Numbered from the stretch's first letter, positions 40,304 through 51,232 are shown. The stretch: 64,000 nucleotides of DNA from Syncephalis plumigaleata (GCA_025201365.1 JAIXMF010000013.1:62001-126000); one strand, 5' to 3'. Translations and numbers: made by a program. The notes: generated by a model not told the origin, from the letters alone.

Positions 40304-41420
40304 TTTTACTGATTGACACGGCAACCACCACTAAAGAAACAATAGTAAAATAGTAAAAATAGTAGTCGTAGTAACAAAATAGCAATAAAATGATTACATT
40401 GTAGTATTCTATGTTTGTCCCTGTTGTTGCTCTTATTATAATGTCTATCCGATGTAATCAAGATTGTCGTTGACTCATCGGCATTCGAGTCATATTTAAT
40501 AATGACACATACGAGTTGTTTATTGACAGATAACTAGACTAGAGATACTAAGCATAACCATGCGTCACTATTGAATAGTAATGCCATTGTGACTAATAGG
40601 ATGAGTAAGTGCATAGCAATATTGCCTATGGAAAATAGTACAATTGCACGGTGATAAGTTGACGCGACACTGATGATGCGCGTTGTATTATCACGCGTAG
40701 CACCACACTCTTTTCACAGTCGATAGTATGAACTGGTGTCACTCGAACTACTTTGCCATGACCTAAGCTATGTGTTTACACTACGGCAATAGTAGCTGCC
40801 ACGTTGAGCAACACGAGCAGTCGACTTGTCTTTACACTGCTCTTTCGGAATACCATTTCTTGGAGTAAACGATGATGACGATTTGGCAGTAATCATCTAT
40901 GAGGTAAACCATATCAATAATACTATAATCGTATAACAAAAGACTTGCGTCATATCGTATGACATCCTTATCGTAGTATCAAGCAGCAGTATGTATGTAT
41001 GTATGTATATTGATATCATTTCCTTTTTCAATCTTCAAAGGGGAGTTCGGTAGTTTACCCATGTTGACCCCTGGCATGACATATACAAGCCAATTAAAGC
41101 CATTCCAATATACTGGTTAAACAGTGGATCGACCCTTGAGCATCCGTATTCCTACGTCATGCACGGTTACGGATTGGCTGTTGTTTGTCAAAAGTAAAAG
41201 CAGTATTCATACAAAGCGCGTCCATGATGATATTTTACTCTTTCACATGAAAGCTCACCATTCCATTACTTATAAATAAAGCGTCGATCGCATGTCCAGT
41301 TTGTCTATCCATGTCAAACATTCATTCATCTTGCACTCAACACCATTTAGCATTGCTACCACTGTTTTATATCATCATTGCAATCAGCTTACCATTCCAT
41401 CATATCAAATCGACATCAAC
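40304..41420. promoter_or_regulatory. Intergenic region upstream of peptide locus B
   Basis: About 1.1 kb with no gene seen. It holds a GTAT microsatellite near 40988-41010 and a TATAAATA box at 41271-41278, about 150 bp before the locus B ATG, the same distance as in locus A. The left part is the CUL3 promoter side. Confidence 0.5.
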
Positions 41421-44400
41421 ATGAAGTTCTCTGCCGTTATTGCTATTGCCGTCGCCGTTGTCGCTCTCGCCAGTATGGTCGCCGTTGAAGCTAGTCCCGT
41501 CTTGGATCGTCGTGGTATGTCTGGCTGTGACCCAATCAATTGATGTACTAATTGTAGTCTATTGTTTCATTGTCCACCGATGATTACCGATAGCTCGTAA
41601 GTTTACGTGTATTAAATGGTTGTTTTGATATGCTAATCACGTTGCAATGGTTATTCTACCTATCAATTGATTAGCTAAATTCAGTAAGCTAGTTTATTGA
41701 CCATAACAAGCACCATGCTGATCATAGTATAATATTTACTCCACCTGCTAAATGGTCAGGTAAACCTGGTAAGTTATTCCATTGACTATAACAAATATCG
41801 TACTAATTGTAATACAAATTGATCATACGCAATATCATTTACAAGCTTTTGTAAGTTCAAGCAATAATTGTAACGCATTGTATACTGATCACCATATGAC
41901 GTGTAATCCGCGCATGTTCATCTATACCAGTGGGTAAGTTGTCATTCTGATTTTAGCATACGCCGTACTAATTATCATATGGCACATGATTCACGTATAC
42001 CTGAATACGATAGGGAGTAAGTCATCATTCTAGTTACGATGTATACGAGGTATTAATTACAACTATGGTGTATGATTCACGTATATTTGTGTCCGTATTA
42101 GGTGGTAAGTCGCCGTTATAATGGTAACGCATAGTCTATCAATTGTAATCTGAAATATATTCCTCACATTCGCTTGTTTACAGAATAGTGTAAGCTTTTT
42201 TATTTTTTTTTTATTTTTGCCAATCAGCTTAAGCTGAACCACCATTGTCCTCCGTTGGGACGTTTGGGAAGCTGTATACTGAAAAAAACCCAGCATACTG
42301 GGAAAAAAGTACGTTGTAAAATTCTAGGGTAATAAAAGTAATAATAAGAAATAACTGAAAGGAAGGAGCGTGTCATTAGTTTAGTATACTTGTGTCCGAA
42401 TCTGAGGCGTCTTCGCCCACAGTCCTCGCTCTCCTCGACTCTGGTATAGTAGTAGACTGGTTGAACGACATATCCTTCCTTTTCGTGTTTAAGTACGTTG
42501 AGATTCGGGCTTGTGATTTCTGCTTCGGTTCCGATTCCAATTCGTGTTGTGACGGCGTACTTTGAGTTGCCTCATTTCCTGTATCGTCTGGAGTATGTAC
42601 TAGGTTGCCAATACTAGTCGAACCCACTTCCTGTGGAGCGCTTGCTGTTGGAGGGGCTGTATTCTCTATTCCGTCCATAGTGGCCGGCTGCTTCTTCTTT
42701 TGTCTGCGACGTCGCTTGCCTTCCTTCACTTCATTATCTGCTGCTTCTGGAGCATCGGTTGATTCGGCCGCTGGCTTTGTGATCGAGATGACTTCATCTC
42801 TGAGCTCGGATTGCCAAACTGCGGCGTACTTCTCTTGGATGGATTCGGGCATTCGCTTAAGAATTGTCTGTAAGCCCGCTCGGAGCTTCTCCTTACTTTC
42901 TTTGATAGCTTCCTCGTTTAGGCCAGGGCGCTCGGCTTCTTTCGTCCAATCGTAGTTGGGCTGGTATCTCATTCCAGAGTCGTTAATGATGCTTAGGAAT
43001 TCTTCCACGTAATTCTCTGTTACCAGAAACTGAGTTGCATTGCGCGTAAACATAATGTTTGCTACGAATGTCGTCTTGACTCCTATCAAGCGTAAGTGAC
43101 TGCGGATCTTGCCAATTGCTTGGCGCTCTAGATTCGTTACGTAAATCGCTTTTAACGCATGCGGCGTATCGGGAATAATCGTTTTCTTGATAATATCGCT
43201 AATAATATTGCGTTTCGTTTGTTTATTCGGCGCTATGCCATTACTGGCAGCTAGAGCGTACGTTTTGACGGTGTTCGTGTTGTTGTTGACTGCAGCCTGA
43301 GCTTCAGCTCCGTTGGTCGTATTTACGGTAGCTTGGTTTCGCATCTTACTTAAATCTGCGATTAGTGTGCCCGCCTTTGCCATCAGCTCGGGCATCTCCA
43401 TCGATTTCGCTTGATCTCCGATCAGCGGCGTAAACAGGTTTCGTAGGTGTTCGTGAATCTGCTTTATTTCGCGTTCGATCGTAGTGAATCTACTATTAGT
43501 CTCTTCGTTAACTTGATTTGAATGTATACTCAAATTCGTATTACCACTTTGTGGTTGTGTAGCGTTTACACTACGGGGGCTGTTATGGCTCATGTTAGGT
43601 GAGCTTGGTGCTATTCCGACCATATCCATGGGAGACGACGACTCATTTTCGGTATCGTTATATTCTACTGAGATATTGTGGATTATTGAGCTATTGGGAA
43701 TAGCCGATTGATCCCAGAATTCGCCATCGTTATTGCTGTAAATGAGAGCTGATTGGTCCTGTGGTGTAGGTCGTGTGTTGACGGTGATTGGCTGTATACC
43801 AGTTGTACTACCCATTGCGTGCGTCTCTGAGTCACTCCATTCCTCTGGTCTCGTTTGGTGTCTCCTCGTTGGGGTTGCCAACGGTCGGTGTACGCTAGTC
43901 AGTAGCGACTCTGTAGATTCGGCTGGGCCGCCATTGCCCAGGGCATCGTATACTCGCTGTTTTGTTCGTGGTGAGATCATCTGGAGTCCAGCGTTCAGTA
44001 TGTCGTCGTCAGAATACTGATTATCACCAACATGTCCACAAAGCTGATCGACGATTTGGGTCGAGGTGTATGCGCATGGTGCGCAGGGGAACTGCTGTGG
44101 TCCTCCTCTTCTGACGTTGGGATTGCATTTCCAGTTCCATATCCTTTCTTTGTCGCTTTTAGCCCGTTGAGGCACCAAGTCGCTGAAAAAATTACTACAC
44201 CTCGTTCGATGTAAGCGACCGACCAGGTGTATGAGGCCCGCCGCTCTGGCGTTCTTTATGCTCGGGCGTGCTTCCGGGTCTGGAGGCATATTTATTGTCA
44301 ATAAATTGCTGGTGTACGCTTCAAATTATGTAGGTAGCACAGAGGGGAAAAAGGGATAGTAGAATAGTGTAAGCTGTCATTCTAATGACATCGAATGATG

Positions 44401-44865
44401 TACTAATTACGATGTGACATATGGTCCCATATGGCTGTGTGTAGCAAGATGTAAGTGACTATTCTAATTGTTACCAGCAACGTGCTAATTGTAAGTTGAA
44501 ATGCACTCCACGCATGTTTGTAAACGATAGAAAGTAAGCTATCATCTCGGCTGTAATGCATCGTAAAGTACTTACATTAGACTATTATGACCATTGATTT
44601 GCGTATATTTGTGCACGATAGCTTGTAGGTCAATATTCCGATCGTAATACATGCGGTACTAACAAACTATAACGCATGATCTACGCATATTTATCCATAA
44701 CAGTGGGCAAGTTAATGTTTCGGGCTTACCGTATAATGCGCTAATAATGATATCGTGCATGATTCACGTTCATTTACGCATAATAGGAAGTAAGTCGATA
44801 CACCCCACTGTGATACAAACGTACTAATTACAGTATGGATTGCATCACTCATACAGGGACTTTAA
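41421..44865 (+). CDS. Secreted peptide gene made of tiny exons, locus B
   Basis: Exon 1 (41421-41514, 94 nt) codes a 24-residue signal peptide (MKFSAVIAIAVAVVALASMV...), a short propeptide SPVLD and Arg-Arg, plus one base. Then: CTC 41594-41596; 9-nt exons 41675-41683 and 41760-41768; 5-nt exon 41846-41850, which brings the frame to phase 0; TGG 41931; GGA 42014; GTG 42102; 6-nt AATAGT 42184-42189; [LINE insertion]; 6-nt CAAGAT 44445-44450; AAA 44531; CTT 44622; TGG 44704 (followed by a GC donor); GAA 44787; last coding exon 44857-44868 = GGA CTT TAA ATG. Spliced total 162 nt, 53 residues, no internal stop. Mature peptide after Arg-Arg: 22 residues (APKFSKPAF..., ending WEGL) without cysteine. 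Boundaries of the two 6-nt exons are the least certain. Function unknown. Confidence 0.8.
42182..42196. repeat. Target site duplication of the LINE, left copy
   Basis: AGAATAGTGTAAGCT at 42182-42196 is repeated exactly at 44361-44375 on the other side of the insert. The 15 bp span the 6-nt exon and its GTAAGC donor. Confidence 0.92.
42197..44360 (-). mobile_element. ORF1-only LINE-type retroelement inserted in locus B
   Basis: A 2,164-bp insert flanked by an exact 15-bp target duplication. On the plus strand it starts with a T-rich tract (42197-42217), i.e. an A-rich tail of a minus-strand element. It holds a single long ORF and no reverse transcriptase, so it is either a half-LINE that keeps only ORF1 or an internally deleted copy mobilised in trans. 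Its 5' end is near 44360, about 60 bp before the ORF1 ATG. The intact ORF and perfect duplication point to a recent insertion. Confidence 0.8.
42376..44301 (-). CDS. LINE ORF1-type protein
   Basis: 641 residues in one exon. The N-terminal part has a Cys/His cluster (FPCAPCAYTSTQIVDQLCGH), possibly a zinc-binding knuckle. The middle is low-complexity, Ser/Asn/Pro-rich. A likely coiled coil follows (FTTIEREIKQIHEHLRNLF), then a region like the nucleic-acid-binding C-terminal part of ORF1 proteins (ALKAIYVTNLERQAIGKIRS; TRNATQFLVTENYVEEFLSI). The end is Lys/Arg- and Ser-rich. ORF1 proteins coat the element RNA. No endonuclease or reverse transcriptase motif is seen. The call rests on layout and element context. 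Confidence 0.65.
   Translation of the reverse strand: MTINMPPDPEARPSIKNARAAGLIHLVGRLHRTRCSNFFSDLVPQRAKSDKERIWNWKCNPNVRRGGPQQFPCAPCAYTSTQIVDQLCGHVGDNQYSDDDILNAGLQMISPRTKQRVYDALGNGGPAESTESLLTSVHRPLATPTRRHQTRPEEWSDSETHAMGSTTGIQPITVNTRPTPQDQSALIYSNNDGEFWDQSAIPNSSIIHNISVEYNDTENESSSPMDMVGIAPSSPNMSHNSPRSVNATQPQSGNTNLSIHSNQVNEETNSRFTTIEREIKQIHEHLRNLFTPLIGDQAKSMEMPELMAKAGTLIADLSKMRNQATVNTTNGAEAQAAVNNNTNTVKTYALAASNGIAPNKQTKRNIISDIIKKTIIPDTPHALKAIYVTNLERQAIGKIRSHLRLIGVKTTFVANIMFTRNATQFLVTENYVEEFLSIINDSGMRYQPNYDWTKEAERPGLNEEAIKESKEKLRAGLQTILKRMPESIQEKYAAVWQSELRDEVISITKPAAESTDAPEAADNEVKEGKRRRRQKKKQPATMDGIENTAPPTASAPQEVGSTSIGNLVHTPDDTGNEATQSTPSQHELESEPKQKSQARISTYLNTKRKDMSFNQSTTIPESRRARTVGEDASDSDTSILN
44361..44375. 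repeat. Target site duplication of the LINE, right copy
   Basis: Exact second copy of the 15-bp target site. It contains a second copy of the exon AATAGT (44363-44368) and of its donor, preceded here by GATAGTAG, which could act as a weak acceptor. Confidence 0.92.
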
Positions 44866-44919
44866 ATGGTGAGTAATTAACTATAGGATTGTACTCATAC
44901 TAATCCATTACGATTACAG

Positions 44920-45073
44920 AACAAGGCAAGGACACCATCAAGTAGATATTATAGGTATTCAAGTCAAGAATGTATTGGTACAAGACCCTTTAGTGTCCAT
45001 GCCATTCAAGTCATTATTCCTTGGTACAAGAAATATATCTACAAGATCATCATTCAATCATTTATTGAATAAA
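44920..45073 (+). other. 3' UTR exon of peptide locus B
   Basis: It follows an intron (44869-44919) with branch CTAAT and acceptor CGATTACAG. It is nearly identical to the locus A 3' exon and ends with AATAAA at 45068-45073. Confidence 0.7.
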
Positions 45074-45292
45074 TATGTCCTATTCTAAGCATTATAATCA
45101 TTGCTTCATTCTACTTCTGCAATACACACACACAACTATTGTTAACATGAAAACATAGAATGTTGATGATGTTAAGTTATACGATTTACTAAATGAAAAA
45201 TGGACCACTCTAATAATGTTATTTACATTGAATAAATCAATGAATATAAAAAGGAATAATGACTACTGCTACGCTCTCCTTAGCACGCTTGT

Positions 45293-46572
45293 TTATAGAT
45301 TCAATACCATCCAACCGCTAAGCACTAGACCGGCCATCGAGATGATGGTCACGGTCGAGCTTGCACTGCCGAATGGTGCGTGTACGGAGCTAGCGGTATT
45401 CGCGTCATCACCTGCTGTAGCACCCATTTTCTTGGTACCTGGCACTACTACCAATTGCGTAGGCGTTACCACCACGAGTTGAGTTCCACTCGTAATCGTG
45501 CTGGGAGGTTTACGGATGGTGAGCGAGCCATCGGTACCAGATGTGGTCGTGGAACCATCCTTACCAATGCTGGAGGTAGGTGTGGATGGACTACTGTTGT
45601 TGTCCGAGTCGGATGAGGATGGCTTGCCACCACTGCTAGTACTGGTGCTAGTGCTAGTGCTGCTGCTACTAGAGCTACTGCTGCTACTGCTACTGCTACC
45701 ATTACCGCTGTCGGAAGCCGATGCCGAAGGACTTGGATTGCCTGACGATGGTGTGTCTTTCTTGTCACCTATATTAGATAAAGGTACATTTTGTCCATTG
45801 GTAAGTTGGGATAGAACATTGTTTGTAGTAGATATCGCACCATTGTTATTGGCATTTTTAGAAGAGTCCGTAGTACTCTTATTGTCACCACCACTACCAG
45901 AAGTACTAGTGGTAGTAGTGGATGTGGAGGTGGTGCCTGCACCTAAAGATGGAACCATGAGTGGAATGAACAGAAAAGAGCACACACACACAACAATCAA
46001 TCAACACGAATATCAAAAATGCTCACATCCTTTTCCTTTCCCATTTAGTTGTGGTACACTACTAATGATGTTCGCAACGAGAATGATCCGTCACACATCA
46101 TTTCTTATTCATAGATCGACATCCATTCTAGGTGACAATCAATGATTAAAGAATAGAATAGAATGAATGAACATGATATGCTTGTCATTTATAATGAGTA
46201 TCCTATTAGCAACCACATCCATTCATACTACTATTCTCTATCACATGCATGTGGTGTGTGTGTGCCATGAACACATGTCACAGTTGAACATGATCAATCA
46301 TTCTATTCACATAATTGCCAAGGCCATTGATACGCGTGTCATTTTTATCCCTTATTCTCGCTCCTCTTTAGATAGACAATCATTATCCTCTATCTAAGAG
46401 GAGTGTAGGTGTGTGTGGCTATAGAAGAATGACGTTACTTACCAGCTTTATCCTTCAACAATGAATCGAGAAATCCTTTGTTCTCTTGTGGTACAGCTTC
46501 AGTAATACTGACAGCCGTAAGAGCCACCACAAGCAAACCGATCATGGCAAGGGTACGAGTTGAGAAATGCAT
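45293..46572 (-). CDS. Ser/Thr-rich cell-surface protein, probably GPI-anchored
   Basis: Two exons. Exon 1 (46572-46443) codes a signal peptide (MHFSTRTLAMIGLLVVALTA). Exon 2 (45942-45293) codes a long Ser/Thr/Gly/Asn-rich stalk with a pure Ser run (coded about 45655-45700), a short ordered part (LTIRKPPSTITSGTQLVVVT) and a hydrophobic C-terminus (VTIISMAGLVLSGWMVLNL) preceded by small residues, as in GPI signals. 259 residues in all. It is probably heavily O-mannosylated and placed in the cell wall or membrane. The intron (45943-46442) is 500 nt, far longer than its neighbours. No catalytic domain seen. Confidence 0.8.
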
Positions 46573-48177
46573 GTTGATAGTTGGAGTATCACGCTGACGA
46601 CGATAGAAAGCAGAACGTAGAACTGTATGGAATGATGGTGTGTGTACGTGTATAGGAAAGTCGGAACGAGAGAATGAAAGCGCTGTTTATATATCTCGAT
46701 GAACGGATAGATAGAGTGGGTTAATCCTAGGGAACGCTGCGTGTACGTGTACGTGTGTGCTTTAGTAGATGCTAATGTGATGGATAGTGACGTTGTGAAT
46801 ATAAATGAAATAAAAGGTGAGAATGGCTCGCTTCTTCCTTATCAAAGATACACCTAATAGATGCAGCAGTAATAAAGATAGTAGTAGTAGTAGTAGTAGT
46901 AGCAGTAGTGGGAAAAAAGCTGAAATGCAATGAATACGCGAGGATAAAGCAGCTCAAAAGCAATGGGTTGCTTTATAAGTGTACGAGGTAACGAGATAGT
47001 GAGATGGTGTGATAGGGAAGGGAAAAAAACACGGAGTATCGGCATTCTATTTATGGCTGTCGCGCTACAAAGCCGAAACGTGCAATGCTCCTCACCATGA
47101 AGCATTTTTCATCGCTTTTTACTGTATTACCGGTTTAGGATGAGTACATACGGTTATCATCATTCTATGGTGAGCACTGATGTTTGTACGTGTGCTCATC
47201 CGCCTTGTATCCTTGACTCATTTGTTCATCTGTCTTCAGGTGAAATTACTCACACTCTCACATACAACGCAGTCATCAGGTTGAAGTCAACCGCACAAAG
47301 GTGTCGGCGCATATCTATCCGTATCCACCTCATAGGACGGCCTTGTCATTGTAATAGCCGATAATTGTTTGCCTATCAAAATAGCAATTTGATATATGAA
47401 TTGGCCTTATACTAAATGAATAAATTACTCGTGAAATAGAATGACACTGTGATGCATTAATTATCCAGCAATGAGAAACAACACGCCATTATTGCCATGT
47501 GTATTCCTAAACACTGCTATAAGCAGATAACCAGTGACTTTAGCAGTATGAACTGGTTTTCCCTTTTCTACACGCGTGTATGGAATAGAACAAGTAAAAA
47601 CTATCAATGGACATCCAGATCGATATAGTAATCCCGCATGGCTCTATGACAGAATACAACGAGAGAGAGAGAGAGAAAACACTTGACATTCTACTATACA
47701 GTTCTTTTTGGTATGATTTGTACCCATTGAGTAGCAGTTTAACATACACACATGACACCATTACTATCGTGTCTATGTACTTGCCTACCAATCTAGCTTG
47801 TTTTCTCTCGATATTTCCTGTATATTGTCTGACATTCCGGTCTCTCGCATAACCCCTCTTCCCTCCCCGAATAGCCATTGTTGAAACAACCGTAACAATC
47901 AACGTGTACTGTTTCATTGAAATACGCGTTAGATATCATCTATCATGTACTAGTGGTAGCCATGTGGTCTAAGCCCATTTAGACATGATAAAACAAAACA
48001 CAAACAAACACACATATTGATTCAGTATATCCAATAGATTTCGCGATTTATTACGGCTAGTAGCCAGTTGCCAATCATTCACTCATTCATGCACACATGT
48101 ACACGTACATACGCAATAGAGTTGCACTTCCATTGGTGTCTAGTGGATCTACTCGGTAATTACACTCGGTGGTGTGC
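46573..48177. other. Long intergenic region
   Basis: 1.6 kb with no gene I can support. It has a GTGTACGT-rich stretch near 46740, an AGT trinucleotide run (about 46877-46908) and a GAGA run near 47660. Small ORFs here have no recognisable content. The left 150 bp are the promoter of the Ser/Thr-rich protein; the right edge is the EBP1 3' region. Confidence 0.4.
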
Positions 48178-49919
48178 TTAGGCCGTAGCGGTAGATTTAC
48201 CACCAGATCGCTTCTTGTTCTTCTTCTTCTTCTTGGCAAGTGTTTGAGCCAATAGAGTGTTGATCGTTTCATCTTCAATCTTGTGCTCGGACTGAATGAC
48301 TGACGTATCCAAAGCGGGATTAGTGGTGATGCGTACTGGTCCATTGGCCGTGACAAACACGGTGTATTGCACTTGAGCCACAATGTCACCTATACATGAC
48401 AATGATTAATCACGATTATTATTACAATATTGCTGCTGCTGCTACTACTACTTACCAGATTTCTCGGTAAAGATTGGATATGGATAGATGACACCAGTCT
48501 TGGTACATTCAGTAATGGCCAAACGTGCCTTGTTGCTATCCTCGAGTGCACTATTACAAACGTGTACGTGTCAGCTATCTCACTGCTAGACTAGTCGTCG
48601 TCATTTCATATGCGACTTCTTACCGTAGCGTGAATGGGAAGTTGCCAAACTTTTGCTTAACTTCACTCACAAGGACACGGGAGGCTGCCACTTTAAGTTG
48701 ATAGTTGTTGTCGGTCTTTTTGTAGATGGTAGTACGCAATTCCGATGGACGAGCCTATTATATCATACGATTAGTATTCGGCTCTACCCTCTACTAGTGT
48801 ATTCACGATTGATTACCTTGCCATCACCTGACGACATGATCATATCGATGCAGTAAACCTCGCCAGCCTCAAGGGTTTGCTCCTTATAGTCACGACGTTG
48901 TTGTTCATTGGGATTAAGCATGATGTTCTTCTCGCCATCCACTTGATTTTGCTCTTGTTGATACGACATCATACCTAATAAATAAAAGCATACTTGTTAC
49001 TATTATTTGCCGACCACTCATCAATCAATGTCATTACCCTCGACTGCCTTGACCTTGTAGGCATCAGCAATCTTGTCAATGGTTTCGGTGATTTCCTTGT
49101 TCTAATAGATTGAAGAATATAAGTTGGTTGTTGCAACCACAACAATTTGTATTCATCATGTACTTACGCTACGACCTGGTGTCATCATACGTAGAACGGC
49201 TTCACCAGCCATGTAGGCAGCTGTGATAACATCAGCCTTGGCACCAGTAACTGGATTGCTCTATAACAACACTGTTGTTAGTATTACATTCGATATATAT
49301 ATATAGCCTAATATTACCTCAGAGGCACCAACCACCACGGTGTGACCGGTCATGGCACTGAATCCATCAATCTGAGCACCCAATACACTATGTAACAATC
49401 ATTAGACACTAGACAAAAGATGTACTCGTTGACTACTTACATCTTCAATACATCGCCTTCAGCAATAACAGTGTTGGCCTCGGCATCAGTAGCCAATGGG
49501 TTCAAGTGGCACACCAAGTGATTAGGCGTGATGGTAGTAGGGAAGGCAACACCTAAACCCATACATATTGATTGGTTATACACCGTGACAATGACATTGA
49601 CATAGCGACGCATCGATGCACTTACTCTTGTGGATTTTGCCTTTGGTGTAGACGCCCTTCAGTTCATTGGTAATAAACTCGTCGCCCAACTTGCACACGT
49701 CGATCAGTTTAGCGTCAGCCACACAAGCTTCAATCACTTTGGCCAAAGCACCTATAATAGCAATAAGGTAGAAACAGCATAAACATAAAGCATAATAGAC
49801 GTAGTCAAGTGCCACTTACGATTGGCAATATCGGCTGCCTTGGTGTACTTGGTAACAACGTCCGAGTTGTTAATGGTAGTGTCTACCGGAGTAGTATCGG
49901 ATTTTTCCACGGTCGACAT
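48178..49919 (-). CDS. PA2G4: EBP1/PA2G4-type methionine-aminopeptidase-fold protein
   Basis: Members bind ribosomes and rRNA near the tunnel exit and have the pita-bread fold without peptidase activity. The start at 49919 gives KYTKAADIANRALAKVIEAC, CKLGDEFITNELKGVY, GVAFPTTITPNHLVCHLNP, VLKIVLGAQIDGFSAMTGHT, AYMAGEAVLRMMTPGRSN, EQTLEAGEVYCIDMIMSSG, QKFGNFPFTLRALED, KTGVIYPYPIFTEKSGDIVA, and a Lys-rich tail KKKKKNKKRSGGKS that suits RNA binding. About eight introns. The metal-ligand residues of true aminopeptidases are not all present. Homologues include S. pombe Cdb4/Nuc2-type proteins; the animal symbol is used. Confidence 0.93.
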
Positions 49920-50261
49920 GATCAAAACAAGCGTTTACGGAATACGAATAAACGCGTACAGATAGACGGGCAGTAGCAAACACCAACAGAACGTAAGGTG
50001 TACAAGCAAGTAAACAAGAAAGACAAGAAAGAAGGAGCAAGATTAGCAAGATCAACACGTCTGGTTCTTTTTTTCTAGCTATGATAGCAGCAAAAAAAGA
50101 AAGAGAGAAAGAGGAAAAGCGTATCTGAACGTGTAGTGTGCGTCAGAGTGAGTGAATAAGTGAAAAAGGGTGGGGTTACTATCGACAGTTAATAAACTAT
50201 ATACCATGATATGCATCATCAGTGTTATTGTTGTTATTTTCTCTTGCTCTAACCGTTCGAT
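49920..50261. promoter_or_regulatory. Divergent promoter region EBP1/ITPA
   Basis: About 340 bp between divergent start codons, with purine-rich (AAGAAAGAGAGAAAGAGG, about 50090-50115) and CT-rich stretches. No gene seen. Confidence 0.45.
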
Positions 50262-51232
50262 ATGTCCACTGTTCCGATACTGCGTACGTTGACATTCGTC
50301 ACTGGCAACAAGAATAAACTGGCCGAAGTCAAGGCCACACTGGATGGCATCATCAATGTGGTATCGGCTAAAGTAGACCGTAAGTCTATACGGATATCAT
50401 GTAATAGCACTACACTGATATATTCTTTCCTATAGTACCTGAATTACAAGGTGATCCACGAACTATTGCAGAAGAGAAATGTCGTCTAGCTGCCCAACAG
50501 GTATTGCACACTAACAACTGTTACCATGTCAATACAGTAGTTCTAATAAATAAATGCGTAATATCTAGGTGAATGGTCCAGTTATCACTGAAGATACATG
50601 TCTATGCTTTAACGCTCTCAACGGCTTACCTGGTCCTTATGTGTACGTGATCATGCTGCAGCTGTAGCAATCATGTATCATTGATTAATTGAACGTCATT
50701 GCTTTATTGATATAGGAAATGGTTCATGGATAAGATTGGTCATGATGGTAAGTGAAGATAATCACGTCAACAGTCAAGTATCATAATATGTTATACGATA
50801 TGTGATACACTAGGGTTGAATCGTATATTAGCGGGATACGAGGATAAGTCTGCCTACGCACTCTGCACATTTGGCTATTGTCCCGGTCCCAATGAGGATC
50901 CGATCATCTTTGAAGGCCGTTGTCCGGTAATGACCTACCCTATTACGATAATATTATTACTGATGCTTCTCATTGTTGTACCATAGGGTCGTATTGTACC
51001 TGCTCGTGGACCATCTAATTTCGGTTGGGATCCAATATTTGAACCTACTGGTTACCAACAAACGTAAGTCACTTGACATGTAGTAATACAAGCAATATTA
51101 GTAATATGATTATGTGCTCTTGTAACATTTAGCTTTGCCGAGATGCCATTATCGATTAAACTCGAGATCTCGCATCGTTCTCGTGCATTGGATGCATTAA
51201 AAGATTACTTTGCTCAAGCTGACAATGTTTAA
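50262..51232 (+). CDS. HAM1: Inosine triphosphate pyrophosphatase
   Basis: Cleans ITP, dITP and XTP from nucleotide pools. The start at 50262 gives [20 protein letters not shown], then [81 protein letters not shown] and [20 protein letters not shown], all in family order and at normal length. Six introns or so. Convergent with ZC3H15 (about 105 bp). Confidence 0.96.

Larger units (their letters stand above)
41515..44856 (+). repeat. Train of copied introns (locus B), interrupted by a LINE
   Basis: The introns share the layout and wording of the locus A introns: GTAAGT, CATTCT, branch TACTAAT, CACATGATTCACGTAT, ACGATAG. The first intron is almost identical to that of locus A. One early unit (from about 41684 and again from about 41769) is visibly duplicated, adding an extra 9-nt exon compared with locus A. 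There are fewer units than in A (about 13 introns against 24). Confidence 0.85.

Noticed and set aside
41292-41543. Taking the open frame ending GMSGCDPIN as the whole peptide of locus B
   Set aside because: The frame passes a GTATGT donor right after Arg-Arg and a branch site and acceptor follow; the part after Arg-Arg is nearly the same in locus A and belongs to the conserved intron. It remains a possible unspliced product.
45498-46145. Leu/Val/Pro-rich plus-strand ORF of 215 codons
   Set aside because: It is the complement of the Ser/Thr-rich surface protein exon and has no start context or homologue.
46878-46908. CRISPR-like or structured repeat
   Set aside because: It is a simple AGT trinucleotide microsatellite; no spacer-repeat structure is seen anywhere in this eukaryotic window.
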